Assembly: GCF_003269425.1 (NCBI RefSeq)
Contig: NZ_CP030104.1
Coordinates: forward strand, 124,001-188,000
Source of the DNA: Flagellimonas maritima
GTDB lineage: Bacteria > Bacteroidota > Bacteroidia > Flavobacteriales > Flavobacteriaceae
Length of the DNA stretch: 64,000 nt
Direction: 5' to 3'
Numbering within the stretch: position 1 is the stretch's first letter; the number at the start of each line of letters is the position of its first letter. A program made the translations under genes and the position numbers. The notes under the pieces were generated by a model, which was not told where the DNA came from, did not search any database, and saw nothing but the letters and a program-made list of their open reading frames with translations. This document shows positions 8,591 through 18,289 of this stretch, piece after piece.

Positions 8591-10012
8591 ATGGATTCCA
8601 GTTTCAAATTTGTTCTGCTTTTATCAATTTTCTTTTATTTTTCCTGTGCCGATAAGCCAAAGGAAAGTTACGATTTATTGATTCGAGATGCTTTCGTAAT
8701 CAATTTAGAAGATGGAACGGTAAGCACAAAATCCGTTTTTATAAAAGCGGGACGAATTGCAAATATTGTTGGAGAAAGCACATTGGATACTGTAGCCATT
8801 GAACATAGCATTAATGCCAAAGGGAAATATTTGCTGCCCGGGTTTTGGGACAATCACGTACATTTTCGCGGAGGAGATTCGCTGATTGATGACAACAAGA
8901 ATTTCCTAAAGCTTTTTATCGCCAATGGAATCACAACGGTCAGGGATGCCGGTGGGGATTTAACCAATTCCGTTATGCAATGGAAGTCCGAAATTGAAAA
9001 AGAAGAGCTTTTGGGACCCACTATTTTTACATCTGGTCCAAAATTGGATGGTCCCAACGCCACTTGGGCGGGCTCATTGGCGGTCGAAGACGAAGACGAT
9101 GTCGCCAAAGCTTTGGATTCCCTACAAAACATTCCAACGGATTATGTAAAACTTTATGATAGCCGTATAAGTTCAGCAGCTTATCTGAAGACTATAGAAG
9201 AAGCGGAAAAACGTGGTATCATAACTTCTGGGCACATGCCCTTTACTGTAGAACTCCATGAAGCCATTGAAGCCGGTATTGATGGCATAGAACATTTGTA
9301 CTACATCATGAAAGGTTGTTCCGACCGAGAAGCGGAAATCACGGGAAAGCTTCAAAACAATAAAATGAGTTTTTGGGAAGCTATGCCCGCCTTACAATCA
9401 TCTTACTCGGATTCGGTTGCGAGAGCAACATTTGTCAAAATGAAGGAGAATCATGTTTTTTCAATTCCCACGCTCCATATCGGCCGTACACTTAGCTATT
9501 TGGATGAAGAAGACCATAGTCAAGATGAATACCTGAAATATATGGGCAACGGCATCATTAAAACGTATGAAGGCCGTATCAACAGGGTCAAAAATTCCAC
9601 TCCAGAGGCTGTTCAAAATAGAAAAGAACTGGATGCTTTTTTTGGGGAATTGGCCAAAACAATGTCCGATGCAGGGGTCTCTTTATTGGCGGGTTCGGAC
9701 AGTGGAGCCTTTAATTCTTACACCTATCCCGGTGTTTCATTGCACAAAGAACTTGAGGCCATGGTCGCCGTGGGGATTTCACCTTTAGAAGCTTTACAGA
9801 ATTCTGCATACAGAGGTTCCAAGTTTTTAAAAAAAGAGAATGATTATGGTTCTGTAACAAAAGGCAAAATAGCCGACCTGGTTTTATTGAACAATAATCC
9901 ATTGGAAGATATTAGGCAGACCCAGAACATAGCTCATGTAATCAAGGGCAATCAAATTTTAAATGCGGAAGATTTAAAAAACCTTTTAGCCTCGGCAGAG
10001 AACAATGATTAA
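8591..10012 (+). CDS. Amidohydrolase family lipoprotein
   Basis: A 473-aa metal-dependent hydrolase of the amidohydrolase (imidazolonepropionase/prolidase-like) group, exported as a lipoprotein: the signal ends in LSIFFYFSC, giving a lipobox Cys near residue 19. The beta-strand-1 motif HVH is at 89-91 (DNHVHFRGG), followed by DYVKLYDS (candidate metal-bridging Lys), SGHMPF and GIEHLYY (candidate metal His residues) and LLAGSDSGA (catalytic Asp). The C terminus closes the composite beta-sandwich with KGKIADLVLLNNNPLEDI. The arrangement fits secreted dipeptidase-like amidohydrolases of Bacteroidota; the substrate is not determinable. It is likely a single-gene transcript. Confidence 0.87.
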   Translation: MDSSFKFVLLLSIFFYFSCADKPKESYDLLIRDAFVINLEDGTVSTKSVFIKAGRIANIVGESTLDTVAIEHSINAKGKYLLPGFWDNHVHFRGGDSLIDDNKNFLKLFIANGITTVRDAGGDLTNSVMQWKSEIEKEELLGPTIFTSGPKLDGPNATWAGSLAVEDEDDVAKALDSLQNIPTDYVKLYDSRISSAAYLKTIEEAEKRGIITSGHMPFTVELHEAIEAGIDGIEHLYYIMKGCSDREAEITGKLQNNKMSFWEAMPALQSSYSDSVARATFVKMKENHVFSIPTLHIGRTLSYLDEEDHSQDEYLKYMGNGIIKTYEGRINRVKNSTPEAVQNRKELDAFFGELAKTMSDAGVSLLAGSDSGAFNSYTYPGVSLHKELEAMVAVGISPLEALQNSAYRGSKFLKKENDYGSVTKGKIADLVLLNNNPLEDIRQTQNIAHVIKGNQILNAEDLKNLLASAENND

Positions 10013-10136
10013 CTAAACCTGTAATGCATTTTAAAAACTGAAAATCTTGAATTTTGGTCATGTGGAACTTGCACAAATAGCGGCATGGATAGCTTTCTAC
10101 ATCCCTTATTTTATTTTTGAACGCGTTGATAATAAT

Positions 10137-10162
10137 GAGACCTTGAAACAATCAGGGTAACG
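10137..10162 (+). repeat. Small interspersed palindromic repeat, copy 1
   Basis: The 26-bp segment begins GAGACCTTGAAAC and ends TCAGGGTAACG. It belongs to the same family as copies at 19515-19560, 19592-19619 and 48057-48081. It lies in the 257-bp space between the amidohydrolase and the broken DUF885 gene, which otherwise shows nothing. Confidence 0.5.
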
Positions 10163-10269
10163 AAAAAATGTGTTGTTTTGACATGTATACCTCCAAATTT
10201 TAAGGCAGAAAGGTAAAATAGCAAAATGCACAACGGGTTAACTCCGTAAACGATTTGGATTAAAAACCA

Positions 10270-11973
10270 TTAATCTTTAAGGATTTTAAGGTGTTGGTCC
10301 GAACCCGTCATTTGCCAATGCCCCAAAGAAATTGGAATGTTGCCAATACTGTTCAACCTATCGAAAAAATCTTTTACAATAAACGGCTCATTTTTTGACT
10401 CTTGCATTCTAGCAAACTCCGCCAATGCGTTTTCCAATAGATATTTCCCGGTAATGTAACTGGTGCCATATCCAGGTTGGCGCAAATAGAGATGTTGCTC
10501 AAAAATCAATAGTTCTTTTTCCGTTTTCATCCAGCCACGGGGCGTATATTCGCTATGGATGCCTCCCGCTTCTTCCATGGTCATTTCGTTGGCATGCGCA
10601 TACAGTGAACCCAGACCTCTAGCTGCACGTTGGGCAATCATAATATATACAATCTCTTTAGTTCTTGGACTATCATCATATAGACCGGCCTGCATGAACA
10701 TTTCCTCTACCGCAGTGGCTGTCCCCTCGTTTCTGGAATCAAATATGTTGTACAATAAAGGGCCTTTTCGTATTTCGCTTTTATGGGGTTCCTGTTCCAT
10801 TCTTGCCAATTCAAACCAATGGTAAAAATGGGAATAAAGTGGTCTTGGGTCATAATGCTCCCCGATCAAGAAAAAATTTCGTTTTTCTTCGGGCACGAAT
10901 TCCCCCAAATGCTCACGAAGCGCAGTATCAAAATACGGCTTTACCGTTACGATATCTTGCTAGTCCAAAAAGGTGATTAAACTTTTTGCCGCTTCATCCG
11001 CCATTTTATTATAAGCCTCAGGCGAGTTGGCAGCGACCAATTGTGGCAAATCCCTGTTTCTGTATTCTTCAAGTTTTAATGCGGTCCAAGCTCGTGCCAG
11101 TTCACGCTTCAGTATCATGACCTCGTCATCCCAAGTTAAGGGTACCAAGTGTACATTTTGCAGATACCATGTGTAGTTTTCTTTTCCAATACCGGAAGGG
11201 CCTGTTTTTGATTTGGACTTGGATTGCAACCATGCTACAAAATCATCGGTAGCCATTATAGCATTATCGATTATGGATACTAATTGAGAATCATCTTTAA
11301 CCATATCCTGACTTTTTAAGGCTTGCAATACCTTACTTTGATTTTGAATATCCCGAATCCCCGTAATCCATAAATCCTTGGCGTTTCCTAATAAATTGAG
11401 TTTCGCTTGCTCATTCAATATGGGTATGACCTTTAAATCATCCAAAAGTCGGGTTCTTTCCTTTGGGGATAACGGAAAATCATAGGTCCATAATTCTGTG
11501 GTTGCATGATGTGTTGGTCCTTCATGTGCGGGAACGTCACTTTTATACGTCCAAACCGATTTGTAAAAAGCGGGGTCACGGACCCAAGGCTTCAGAACAC
11601 GATGGTTAAAATCGTATCCGTTCATTTCGGCCCAAACCACCATCCAATCCACTTTATTTGCTACGGACCATCCTGTTGTATCGATAGCTTTCAATTTTGA
11701 TCGTAATTCCTGAAATCCAGGCCAACGTTTTTCAAAAGTTTCTTTGGTATAATCAGGTGCTCCCTCAACAAATGGAGGTTTTTCAAATGTTCTCCATTCT
11801 TTGAACAGATCAACTAAATCTGAATATCTATCTGAAGAATAAGGCTGATTTGAATCTTCACCAGCAAGTTCTTTTTCCTCGGTTTTGCAACCATAGAAAA
11901 ATGATAGGAAAAGGATGAAAAGAATAATTGATCTATTTAAAATGAAACACTTTTTTTTATTGGATAAATTCAT
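10270..11973 (-). pseudogene. DUF885 family lipoprotein, interrupted by an in-frame amber codon
   Basis: One DUF885 gene is split by a single TAG at 10962-10960. The upstream part (11973-10960, 337 aa) has a lipoprotein signal ending FLSFFYGC and the DUF885 N-terminal half. Reading through the TAG in the same frame gives [20 protein letters not shown] and then the conserved C-terminal part with [26 protein letters not shown] and [11 protein letters not shown], ending at 10270. There is no frameshift and no missing segment. A TTG at 10908 could be a start for the rear part but lies inside conserved sequence. Options are a recent nonsense mutation, a sequencing error or, less likely, readthrough. 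DUF885 proteins are probable metallopeptidases; if translated as read, the truncated product lacks the C-terminal motifs, including [11 protein letters not shown]. Confidence 0.8.
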
Positions 11974-12131
11974 CGATGGTGTATATTTTTACCAAAAAAG
12001 GTATTATGGGTTTGATTATTTTTCGCTTTTTATCTTCCGATGTAATTTACCATTTATTTCTATTATGAATTCTATTCGTTTGCACTTGAAGCCTTTTGTT
12101 TATTTTTAGAACTTGACCCGGATTTTTTTTG

Positions 12132-12731
12132 ATGCAAAAAGAAAATGAACAAAATTATTGGACCCAGCGCTATGAAGAAGAGCGTACTGGTTGGGACATA
12201 GGCTATCCATCCACTCCATTGAAGGCCTATATTGACCAACTCACGGATAAGTCCATCAAAATTCTGATTCCCGGTGCAGGAAATGCTTACGAAGCCGAAT
12301 ATTTATGGGAAAGTGGATTCCGTAATCTGTACGTTATGGATATCTCCCCAATTCCGTTGCAAGCCTTTCAAAAAAGAAATCCCAAATTTCCATCGACACA
12401 ATTGTTACAGGAAAACTTCTTTGACCATCAAGAACAATACGATATCATATTTGAACAAACCTTTTTCTGTTCCTTCGTTCCAACGGATGACAACAGATTT
12501 GCTTATGCCGAACAAATGTCCAATTTGCTTAAACCTAATGGAAAATTAGTGGGCGTTTGGTTTGATATTCCACTAGCGGATGATATGGAAAAACGACCTT
12601 TTGGGGGTGATAGGTCGCTTTATTTAAAATATTTAACGACCTATCTTAAGCCCATTTCCTTTGAGCGCTGCTACAATTCAATCCCAGCTAGACAGGGAAA
12701 CGAGCTTTTTGGAATTTTTATGAAAATATAA
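12132..12731 (+). CDS. Thiopurine S-methyltransferase (TPMT) family SAM-dependent methyltransferase
   Basis: A 199-aa class I methyltransferase of the TPMT/thiol-methyltransferase type. The N terminus has the family pattern YWTQRYEEERTGWDIGYPS (two substrate-pocket Trp residues at 10 and 21). The SAM motif I is ILIPGAGNAYEAEYL (about 44-58), with an acidic residue at the end of strand 2 (VMDISP). The motif FEQTFFCSF is the family's variant of the post-motif segment. The ATG at 12132 is preferred over the TTG one codon earlier. Bacterial members detoxify thiols, tellurite or selenite; here only methyl transfer is supported. It ends 4 bp from the convergent membrane-protein gene. Confidence 0.85.
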   Translation: MQKENEQNYWTQRYEEERTGWDIGYPSTPLKAYIDQLTDKSIKILIPGAGNAYEAEYLWESGFRNLYVMDISPIPLQAFQKRNPKFPSTQLLQENFFDHQEQYDIIFEQTFFCSFVPTDDNRFAYAEQMSNLLKPNGKLVGVWFDIPLADDMEKRPFGGDRSLYLKYLTTYLKPISFERCYNSIPARQGNELFGIFMKI

Positions 12732-12735
12732 AAAA

Positions 12736-13269
12736 CTAGACTTTTTTTGGTTTGAACAAACCGATAACCCCTTTTCCCATTTTATACAAGACAAAGAAAA
12801 GTAGGCATAACATACTACCAAATACAATGGGAATAATGGCACCAAAAGTTAACGCAGACCCAATGACCCAACCCAACAAAAACTCAGATTTGTATAGTGG
12901 AAAAACAAAGGCTAAAATAAGAATCGACCCCATTATATAGTCTATAATATCAATCCCATTTAAAAAACAAATGGATATGATTGTCGATAATAGCGCAGCA
13001 ATAAAAAACCTAAGTCCCACTTTTTTTAAAGATTCATTTATATTTTCAGTATTGAGACGTTTATGAATACGATACAATAAAAAATAGGTGAAAAAGGGCA
13101 ATATGATACCTCCCAACCAATTAGGGATGCCAGGTAGGCTATCGTCATGCAGTATGTAATGCGTAGGGATGCCACCATGAAAATAATCCCAGGCCAAATG
13201 CACCCAGATTAAAAGTGTAACTAGTAGCGTAATTAAGATTCTGTTTTTTTGATTAAGTGTTTTTTTCAT
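12736..13269 (-). CDS. Hypothetical integral membrane protein
   Basis: Not recognised beyond being a multi-pass membrane protein. The ATG at 13269 (MKKTLNQKNRILITLLV) puts a positively charged N terminus before the first helix; a longer ORF from 13311 adds an unlikely polar leader. The 177-aa product has about five hydrophobic segments: near 9-25, 48-66, 85-103, 106-124 and 130-160. The exposed loop after helix 1 has HLAWDYFHGGIPTHYILHDDSLPG, rich in His and Asp. The C terminus is short and basic (GKGVIGLFKPKKV). It is convergent with the TPMT gene and divergent from the large BNR-repeat gene. Confidence 0.6.
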   Translation of the reverse strand: MKKTLNQKNRILITLLVTLLIWVHLAWDYFHGGIPTHYILHDDSLPGIPNWLGGIILPFFTYFLLYRIHKRLNTENINESLKKVGLRFFIAALLSTIISICFLNGIDIIDYIMGSILILAFVFPLYKSEFLLGWVIGSALTFGAIIPIVFGSMLCLLFFVLYKMGKGVIGLFKPKKV

Positions 13270-13447
13270 TTTTTGGTTTGATTGATATGTCGATGAGACG
13301 CAAATTCCCATGTTTTGTTACCAATAAATTATAAAACCATCCCATTCATAGCTCACAGTTAAAAAAAAATCAACCTATTTCCTTAACAAGCTTTTAAGAA
13401 ATCACGTTTCCCTTTTATATATCTTTAGCTAACTAATTCAGCCTATA

Positions 13448-16400
13448 ATGAAGCAATTCTACACTATCTTGATGCTATTGGCATCTATCTCCTCCTTATT
13501 TGCACAAGAATTTTCCATGGACCTCGTCCAAGACATGAAACCTCGAAACATCGGTCCTGCGGGGATGAGCGGTAGGGTCACTTCGATAGACGTAGTCCAT
13601 TCCAATCCAGATGTTATGTATGTGGGCACTGCTTCCGGCGGACTTTGGAAATCCAACTCGGGCGGTATAAATTGGGAGCCGATTTTTGATAATGAGGTTA
13701 CGGCTTCCATAGGTGCGGTCGCCATTCAGCAATCCAACCCCTCTGTAATTTGGGTCGGTACCGGCGAGGGAAATCCAAGAAACAGTCTTAATGGTGGTTA
13801 CGGCATATATAAATCTTTAGATGGCGGTAAAACATGGAAAAGTATGGGTCTTGAAAATACCCGACACATCCATAGAGTACTAATAGACCCTATGAATTCA
13901 GATATTGTTTATGTTGGAGCCATTGGATCTCCATGGGGCGTACACTCGGAGCGTGGCGTGTACAAAACAACGGATGGAGGGGAAACCTGGGAGAAAATCC
14001 TCTTTGTGAACAATAAAACAGGGGTTGCAGACCTGATAATGGACCCGACCAATCCCAATAAATTGATTGCAGCGATGTGGGAACACAAAAGAGACCCCTG
14101 GTTCTTTAAATCAGGCGGTGAAGGCAGTGGTCTCTATATGACGCACGATGGCGGTACAACATGGAAGGAATTGACAGATGAAGATGGACTCCCAAAAGGA
14201 GAACTGGGAAGAATAGGTATTGCCATTGCCAAGAATAAACCCAATGTGGTATATGCTTTGATCGAAGCAAAGAAAAATGCCCTCTATAAATCTGAAGATG
14301 GTGGATTTAAATGGGAAAAAGTCAATGATAAAAATGACATCGGAAACCGTCCTTTCTATTATTCAGAAATCTATGTCGACCCACAAAATGAAAACAGGGT
14401 CTACTCTATCTTTACTTTTGTGAACGTTTCGGAAGATGGGGGTAAAAATTTTAAGCAGTTGATGAATGCATACGGAAGCGATGTAACCAATGGTGTACAT
14501 CCTGACCATCATGCTTTTTGGATTCATCCCCAAAATGGCCAATTCTTAATTGATGGGAACGATGGGGGAATGAATATTTCCAAAGATGGCGGTAAAACAT
14601 GGCGGTTTATTGGAAACCTGCCTGTAGCACAATTCTACCACATTAACGTAGATAACGAATATCCCTATAACGTATACGGAGGTATGCAAGATAACGGTTC
14701 TTGGAGAGGCCCTGCCTACGTTTGGAAAACTCAAGGTATACGAAACAGTTATTGGCAAGAAATCGCTTTTGGCGATGGTTTTGATGTTGTACCCGATTTG
14801 GACGATAATCAATTTGGCTACGCTATGAGCCAGCAAGGGTATGTTTCGCGCTACGACTGGAAAACCGGAAACAATTATATTGTGCGCCCTACCCCGCCCG
14901 ATGCGGAAACAAAGCTTCGATTTAATTGGAACGCTGGTATTGGACAAGACCCATTTGATAATAGCACCGTTTATTTTGGAAGTCAATTTGTGCACAGATC
15001 CACAGATAAAGGATTGACATGGGAAGTAATATCCCCAGATTTGACTACCAATGACAAAGAGAAACAAAAACAAAGTGAAAGTGGTGGATTGACCATGGAT
15101 GCCACAGGAGCCGAAAATCATACTACCATTCTTGTAATTGAACCTTCCCCAGTTGAAAAAGATATGCTTTGGGTAGGCACGGACGATGGCCGCGTACATT
15201 TTACCCAAAATGGTGGTACAAGCTGGACGGAGGTCACGGAAAATATTAAAGGACTACCCAAAGGAAGTTGGATTCCACAAATTAAGGCCTCCAAAAACAA
15301 CAAGGGAGAGGCACTTTTGATTGCAAACGACTACAGAAGATTTAATTACACCCCGTATGCGTATCGCACCAAAAACTATGGTAAAACCTGGGCTCGAATT
15401 GTAGATGGTGATGATGTGGAAAGCTATACACTATCAATAGTCGAAGATTCTGAAAACCCGAACCTTTTGTTTTTAGGAACCGATGATGGCCTTTACATTT
15501 CATTAAATGCAGGTGAAACATGGCAAAAATGGACTGAAGGTTTTCCAACTGTTTCTACCAAGGATTTGGTTATCCATCCGAGGGAAAACGATTTGGTCAT
15601 CGGTACATTTGGGCGTGCAGCATGGGTTTTGGACGATATTCGTCCTCTACGCACTTTGGCAAAAAACCCATCAATCCTTCAAAAGGAAATCAGTCTTTTT
15701 GATAGTCCCGATGCCTATTTAGCCGCCTACCAACAACCTACGGGAAGTCGTTTTGGTGGGGACGCACTCTATAACGCCGAAAATCGAAAGTACGGTGCAA
15801 TGATCACTTATTATTTGAAAGAAGTTGAACAACCCAAAAAAGAAGACGATACCGACGAGAAAAAAGATGAGGAAGTAAAAGAAATTGAGGATAATGAGGA
15901 AAAAACAAAAGACTCCATTGTTTTCAAATTCTTTGATGGGGATAGATTGGTACGAACATTAAAATATAGAACTCCCAAAAAAGCTGGCTTTCACCGGATT
16001 TACTGGAGTCTTGATGAAAAAGGTCCGGACAGGCCGTCAAGAAAAATCAGTAAGGATAAAAAAGAAACTGGCGGTGTGGAGGTAAAACCTGGGATTTACA
16101 AAGTTATTATGCACTATGGGGAACTCATGGATTCTACGAACATAAGCGTGAAATTGGACCCAAGGTTAACGTTTTCCACCACTGCCATTGACCAAGTATA
16201 CGAAACAGGTAAAAAGTTGGAAAACTACACCCAAAAAGCGGCCGATGCCGTAAAACAACTTAACGAAAGTAAGGATTTGGCCAATAAATTTGTGAAAGAA
16301 CTTAAAGAAATGGACAAGGAAAAGTACAAGGCACAGATAAAATCCTCCAAAGACATTGTAAAACAAATAGATTCGATCATTGCCCTTTATATAGGCAAAG

Positions 16401-16663
16401 ACGATAAGCGCCAAGGAATAACCCGAAATCCTGAAATTACGGTAATGCAACGTATCGATGTTGCAAGTAGATATGTAAATACCCGTAAAACAGGAATGAC
16501 CAAAACAGAGAACAATCTTATCAAATTTGCAGAAGAAGAACTGAATTCCGCCCTTAAAAAGACCAATTCTTTCTTTAGCACTGATTGGAAAGCCTATCGG
16601 GAAAGTATTGAGGCATTGGATGTATCACCGTTCAAGCAAATTCAAACTTTTACCATAAAATAA
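13448..16663 (+). CDS. Large secreted beta-propeller protein (VPS10/BNR Asp-box repeats)
   Basis: A 1071-aa exported protein with a signal peptide (MKQFYTILMLLASISSLFAQ). About ten Asp-box repeats of the S-x-D/N-x-G-x-T-W type run through residues 60-700, for example SGGINWEPIF, DGGKTWKSM, DGGETWEKI, DGGTTWKEL, DGGKTWRFI, NGGTSWTEV and AGETWQKW. This is the sialidase/sortilin-like propeller commonly named VPS10 domain-containing protein in Bacteroidota. A Lys/Glu/Asp-rich linker follows (about 797-823), then a beta-sandwich-like segment and a helical, possibly coiled-coil tail (about 920-1060). No glycosidase active site can be named. It is monocistronic by spacing. The function is unknown; extracellular binding or hydrolysis is plausible. 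Confidence 0.82.
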   Translation: MKQFYTILMLLASISSLFAQEFSMDLVQDMKPRNIGPAGMSGRVTSIDVVHSNPDVMYVGTASGGLWKSNSGGINWEPIFDNEVTASIGAVAIQQSNPSVIWVGTGEGNPRNSLNGGYGIYKSLDGGKTWKSMGLENTRHIHRVLIDPMNSDIVYVGAIGSPWGVHSERGVYKTTDGGETWEKILFVNNKTGVADLIMDPTNPNKLIAAMWEHKRDPWFFKSGGEGSGLYMTHDGGTTWKELTDEDGLPKGELGRIGIAIAKNKPNVVYALIEAKKNALYKSEDGGFKWEKVNDKNDIGNRPFYYSEIYVDPQNENRVYSIFTFVNVSEDGGKNFKQLMNAYGSDVTNGVHPDHHAFWIHPQNGQFLIDGNDGGMNISKDGGKTWRFIGNLPVAQFYHINVDNEYPYNVYGGMQDNGSWRGPAYVWKTQGIRNSYWQEIAFGDGFDVVPDLDDNQFGYAMSQQGYVSRYDWKTGNNYIVRPTPPDAETKLRFNWNAGIGQDPFDNSTVYFGSQFVHRSTDKGLTWEVISPDLTTNDKEKQKQSESGGLTMDATGAENHTTILVIEPSPVEKDMLWVGTDDGRVHFTQNGGTSWTEVTENIKGLPKGSWIPQIKASKNNKGEALLIANDYRRFNYTPYAYRTKNYGKTWARIVDGDDVESYTLSIVEDSENPNLLFLGTDDGLYISLNAGETWQKWTEGFPTVSTKDLVIHPRENDLVIGTFGRAAWVLDDIRPLRTLAKNPSILQKEISLFDSPDAYLAAYQQPTGSRFGGDALYNAENRKYGAMITYYLKEVEQPKKEDDTDEKKDEEVKEIEDNEEKTKDSIVFKFFDGDRLVRTLKYRTPKKAGFHRIYWSLDEKGPDRPSRKISKDKKETGGVEVKPGIYKVIMHYGELMDSTNISVKLDPRLTFSTTAIDQVYETGKKLENYTQKAADAVKQLNESKDLANKFVKELKEMDKEKYKAQIKSSKDIVKQIDSIIALYIGKDDKRQGITRNPEITVMQRIDVASRYVNTRKTGMTKTENNLIKFAEEELNSALKKTNSFFSTDWKAYRESIEALDVSPFKQIQTFTIK

Positions 16664-16738
16664 ATCATCATTTATTCCAACAGTTAGGTCTATAATTTTA
16701 AAGTGGTTAATTTGATTCTAATCGGTAATGTTATTTCT

Positions 16739-17443
16739 ATGAAAAGACTTTTTTTGCTAATTGCAATAAGTATTTCCCCTTTTGTATATGGACAAGAAAC
16801 CGGCGAAGAAGAACTAGGTGCATGGTATATGTACTTTGGCATGAACAGAATTTCAGAAAAACTGAGCATACATACCGAAGCACAATTTCGATACTATGAG
16901 ACTACCGCTAACTTTAATCAACTGTTACTACGAACAGGACTGAATTATCATATTAACGAAAATGCAATCTTAACTGGAGGTTATGCTTATATAGATACCG
17001 ATCCCACATTCAGGGGACCAGATGAATCTTTGGGGGACAATGCAATAGGGAACAACACGCTTCTGGAACATCGAATCTTTGAACAGTTGATTTTAAGAAA
17101 TAAGGTCTGGGAATTACTTTTTGAACATCGCTATAGGTTGGAGCAACGTTTTTTGGAAAATAGGGATTTAAACGATTCCTTTACCGAACACCGTGCCAGA
17201 TATAGATTACAGGTCACGTTACCATTGACAGATACCTTTTTCCTCAATTTTTATGACGAGGTGTTCATTAATCTTCAAAACGATATTTTTAATCAAAATC
17301 GATTGTATTTTGCAGGCGGGGTAAATGTTACGCATAACAGCAATGTACAGATAGGTTATTTAAAAAATCATTTTAGCAATACAGTGTTCGATCGTCTTCA
17401 GATAGGTTTCTTCTTTAACCCTGATTTACGAAAAAGGAAATAA
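16739..17443 (+). CDS. DUF2490 family outer-membrane beta-barrel-like protein
   Basis: A 234-aa exported protein matching the DUF2490 pattern: a signal peptide (MKRLFLLIAISISPFVYGQ), then GAWYMYFGMNRISEKLSIHTEAQ and alternating amphipathic strands ending in aromatic residues (YRLEQRF, RARYRLQVTLPL, FFLNFYDEVFIN), closing with LQIGFFFNPDLRKRK. This is what an outer-membrane barrel of about 12 strands looks like. The ATG at 16739 fits the signal peptide; an upstream GTG at 16703 does not. The substrate or role is unknown. Confidence 0.8.
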   Translation: MKRLFLLIAISISPFVYGQETGEEELGAWYMYFGMNRISEKLSIHTEAQFRYYETTANFNQLLLRTGLNYHINENAILTGGYAYIDTDPTFRGPDESLGDNAIGNNTLLEHRIFEQLILRNKVWELLFEHRYRLEQRFLENRDLNDSFTEHRARYRLQVTLPLTDTFFLNFYDEVFINLQNDIFNQNRLYFAGGVNVTHNSNVQIGYLKNHFSNTVFDRLQIGFFFNPDLRKRK

Positions 17444-17474
17444 AGAAATTTCACCATTGCATATTTTGTCATTC

Positions 17475-17504
17475 TTGATACTATAGTCTAGAAGGCTACG
17501 TTTT
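17475..17504 (+). promoter_or_regulatory. Candidate Bacteroidetes promoter
   Basis: TTG at 17475-17477 and TACGTTTT at 17497-17504 are 19 bp apart, close to the Bacteroidetes sigma form TTG...TAnnTTTG. The start codon of the next gene is at 17521, giving a short leader. Confidence 0.35.
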
Positions 17505-17520
17505 TTATCAAAATCAATTT

Positions 17521-18207
17521 ATGAAAACATATCTCTTTACATTTTTTTTCCTGTTTGGTTTGGGTTTACTTATGGCCCAACAGATTACGGACGAACAAGT
17601 CGATAAACTACTCGAAAAACCTAAAAATCTTAATGGTACAATAATCGAGAAAGAGAATAAACGGTATGTACGGTTAACATGGGGAGAAGAACCTCATGAA
17701 GATATAGCAGGGCTTGAGTATTTGTTATATGTTGCTGGAATTGGCAAGGAATTAGCACTTCAAGCATCGATTGATATAAAGAGAAATACTTATGATTATT
17801 TAACTCCCAACAGATTTGGAAAATTATATCAATTTCAAGTTCAAGCACGTTACGAAAAACAATATTCTTTTGAAAAGTCTCCAATAAGTGACACCCTATC
17901 CATTTATGTCCCTTCAAAAGAACTACCAACAACCAGTGTTTGGCCCATATCATTGAACGGTTCAAAGATCACATTAAACTGGAAATACAGCAATTTAATT
18001 GATGATTTAGCGGGTTTTCGTTTATATGAGAACGGTGAACTTATACTTTCTGAAAAAGAACTAACAGCAGATAGTAGAAGATGGGAGTCCAGTGATTTGC
18101 CACCAGGAAAATATGAATACCAAATTGAAGCTGTTTCAAAGTATACTATCAAAAGTGAGCTTTCAATACCAAGGCTTTTTAACATAAAAGCTGATTCATC
18201 AAATTAA
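17521..18207 (+). CDS. Secreted fibronectin type III-like protein
   Basis: A 228-aa exported protein with a signal peptide (MKTYLFTFFFLFGLGLLMAQ). The mature part reads as two tandem beta-sandwich units of about 90 residues resembling fibronectin type III: one from RYVRLTWGEEP to YEKQYSFEKSPIS, the other from KITLNWKYSNLIDDLAGFRLYE to YEYQIEAVSKYTIKSELS. The pattern of W, then LAGFRLYE, then GKYEYQIEAVS is the usual Trp/Tyr framework. There are no catalytic residues, no lipobox and no sorting domain. It is probably an adhesion or carbohydrate-proximal accessory protein; the exact role is unknown. Confidence 0.6.
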   Translation: MKTYLFTFFFLFGLGLLMAQQITDEQVDKLLEKPKNLNGTIIEKENKRYVRLTWGEEPHEDIAGLEYLLYVAGIGKELALQASIDIKRNTYDYLTPNRFGKLYQFQVQARYEKQYSFEKSPISDTLSIYVPSKELPTTSVWPISLNGSKITLNWKYSNLIDDLAGFRLYENGELILSEKELTADSRRWESSDLPPGKYEYQIEAVSKYTIKSELSIPRLFNIKADSSN

Positions 18208-18252
18208 CTTTCAAATTTTAAAATCGATATTGTAACTTGATAAGGTTCTATA

Positions 18253-18276
18253 AATATTTCGACTTAATCGAATATT
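18253..18276. promoter_or_regulatory. Inverted repeat upstream of hydrolase-OsmC gene
   Basis: AATATTTCGA and TCGAATATT form a near-perfect inverted repeat (one bulged T) ending 13 bp before the ATG at 18290. It could be an operator or a leader hairpin; no regulator can be named. Confidence 0.3.
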
Positions 18277-18289
18277 GAAAACTATTATC

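Noticed and set aside
10906..10908. TTG start for a separate C-terminal DUF885 protein
   Set aside because: The frame is continuous with the upstream half and the region before the TTG is conserved DUF885 sequence, so an interrupted single gene is simpler.
13459..13732. Minus-strand ORFs across the large BNR-repeat gene
   Set aside because: They are shadows of a strongly supported gene with repeated Asp-box motifs.
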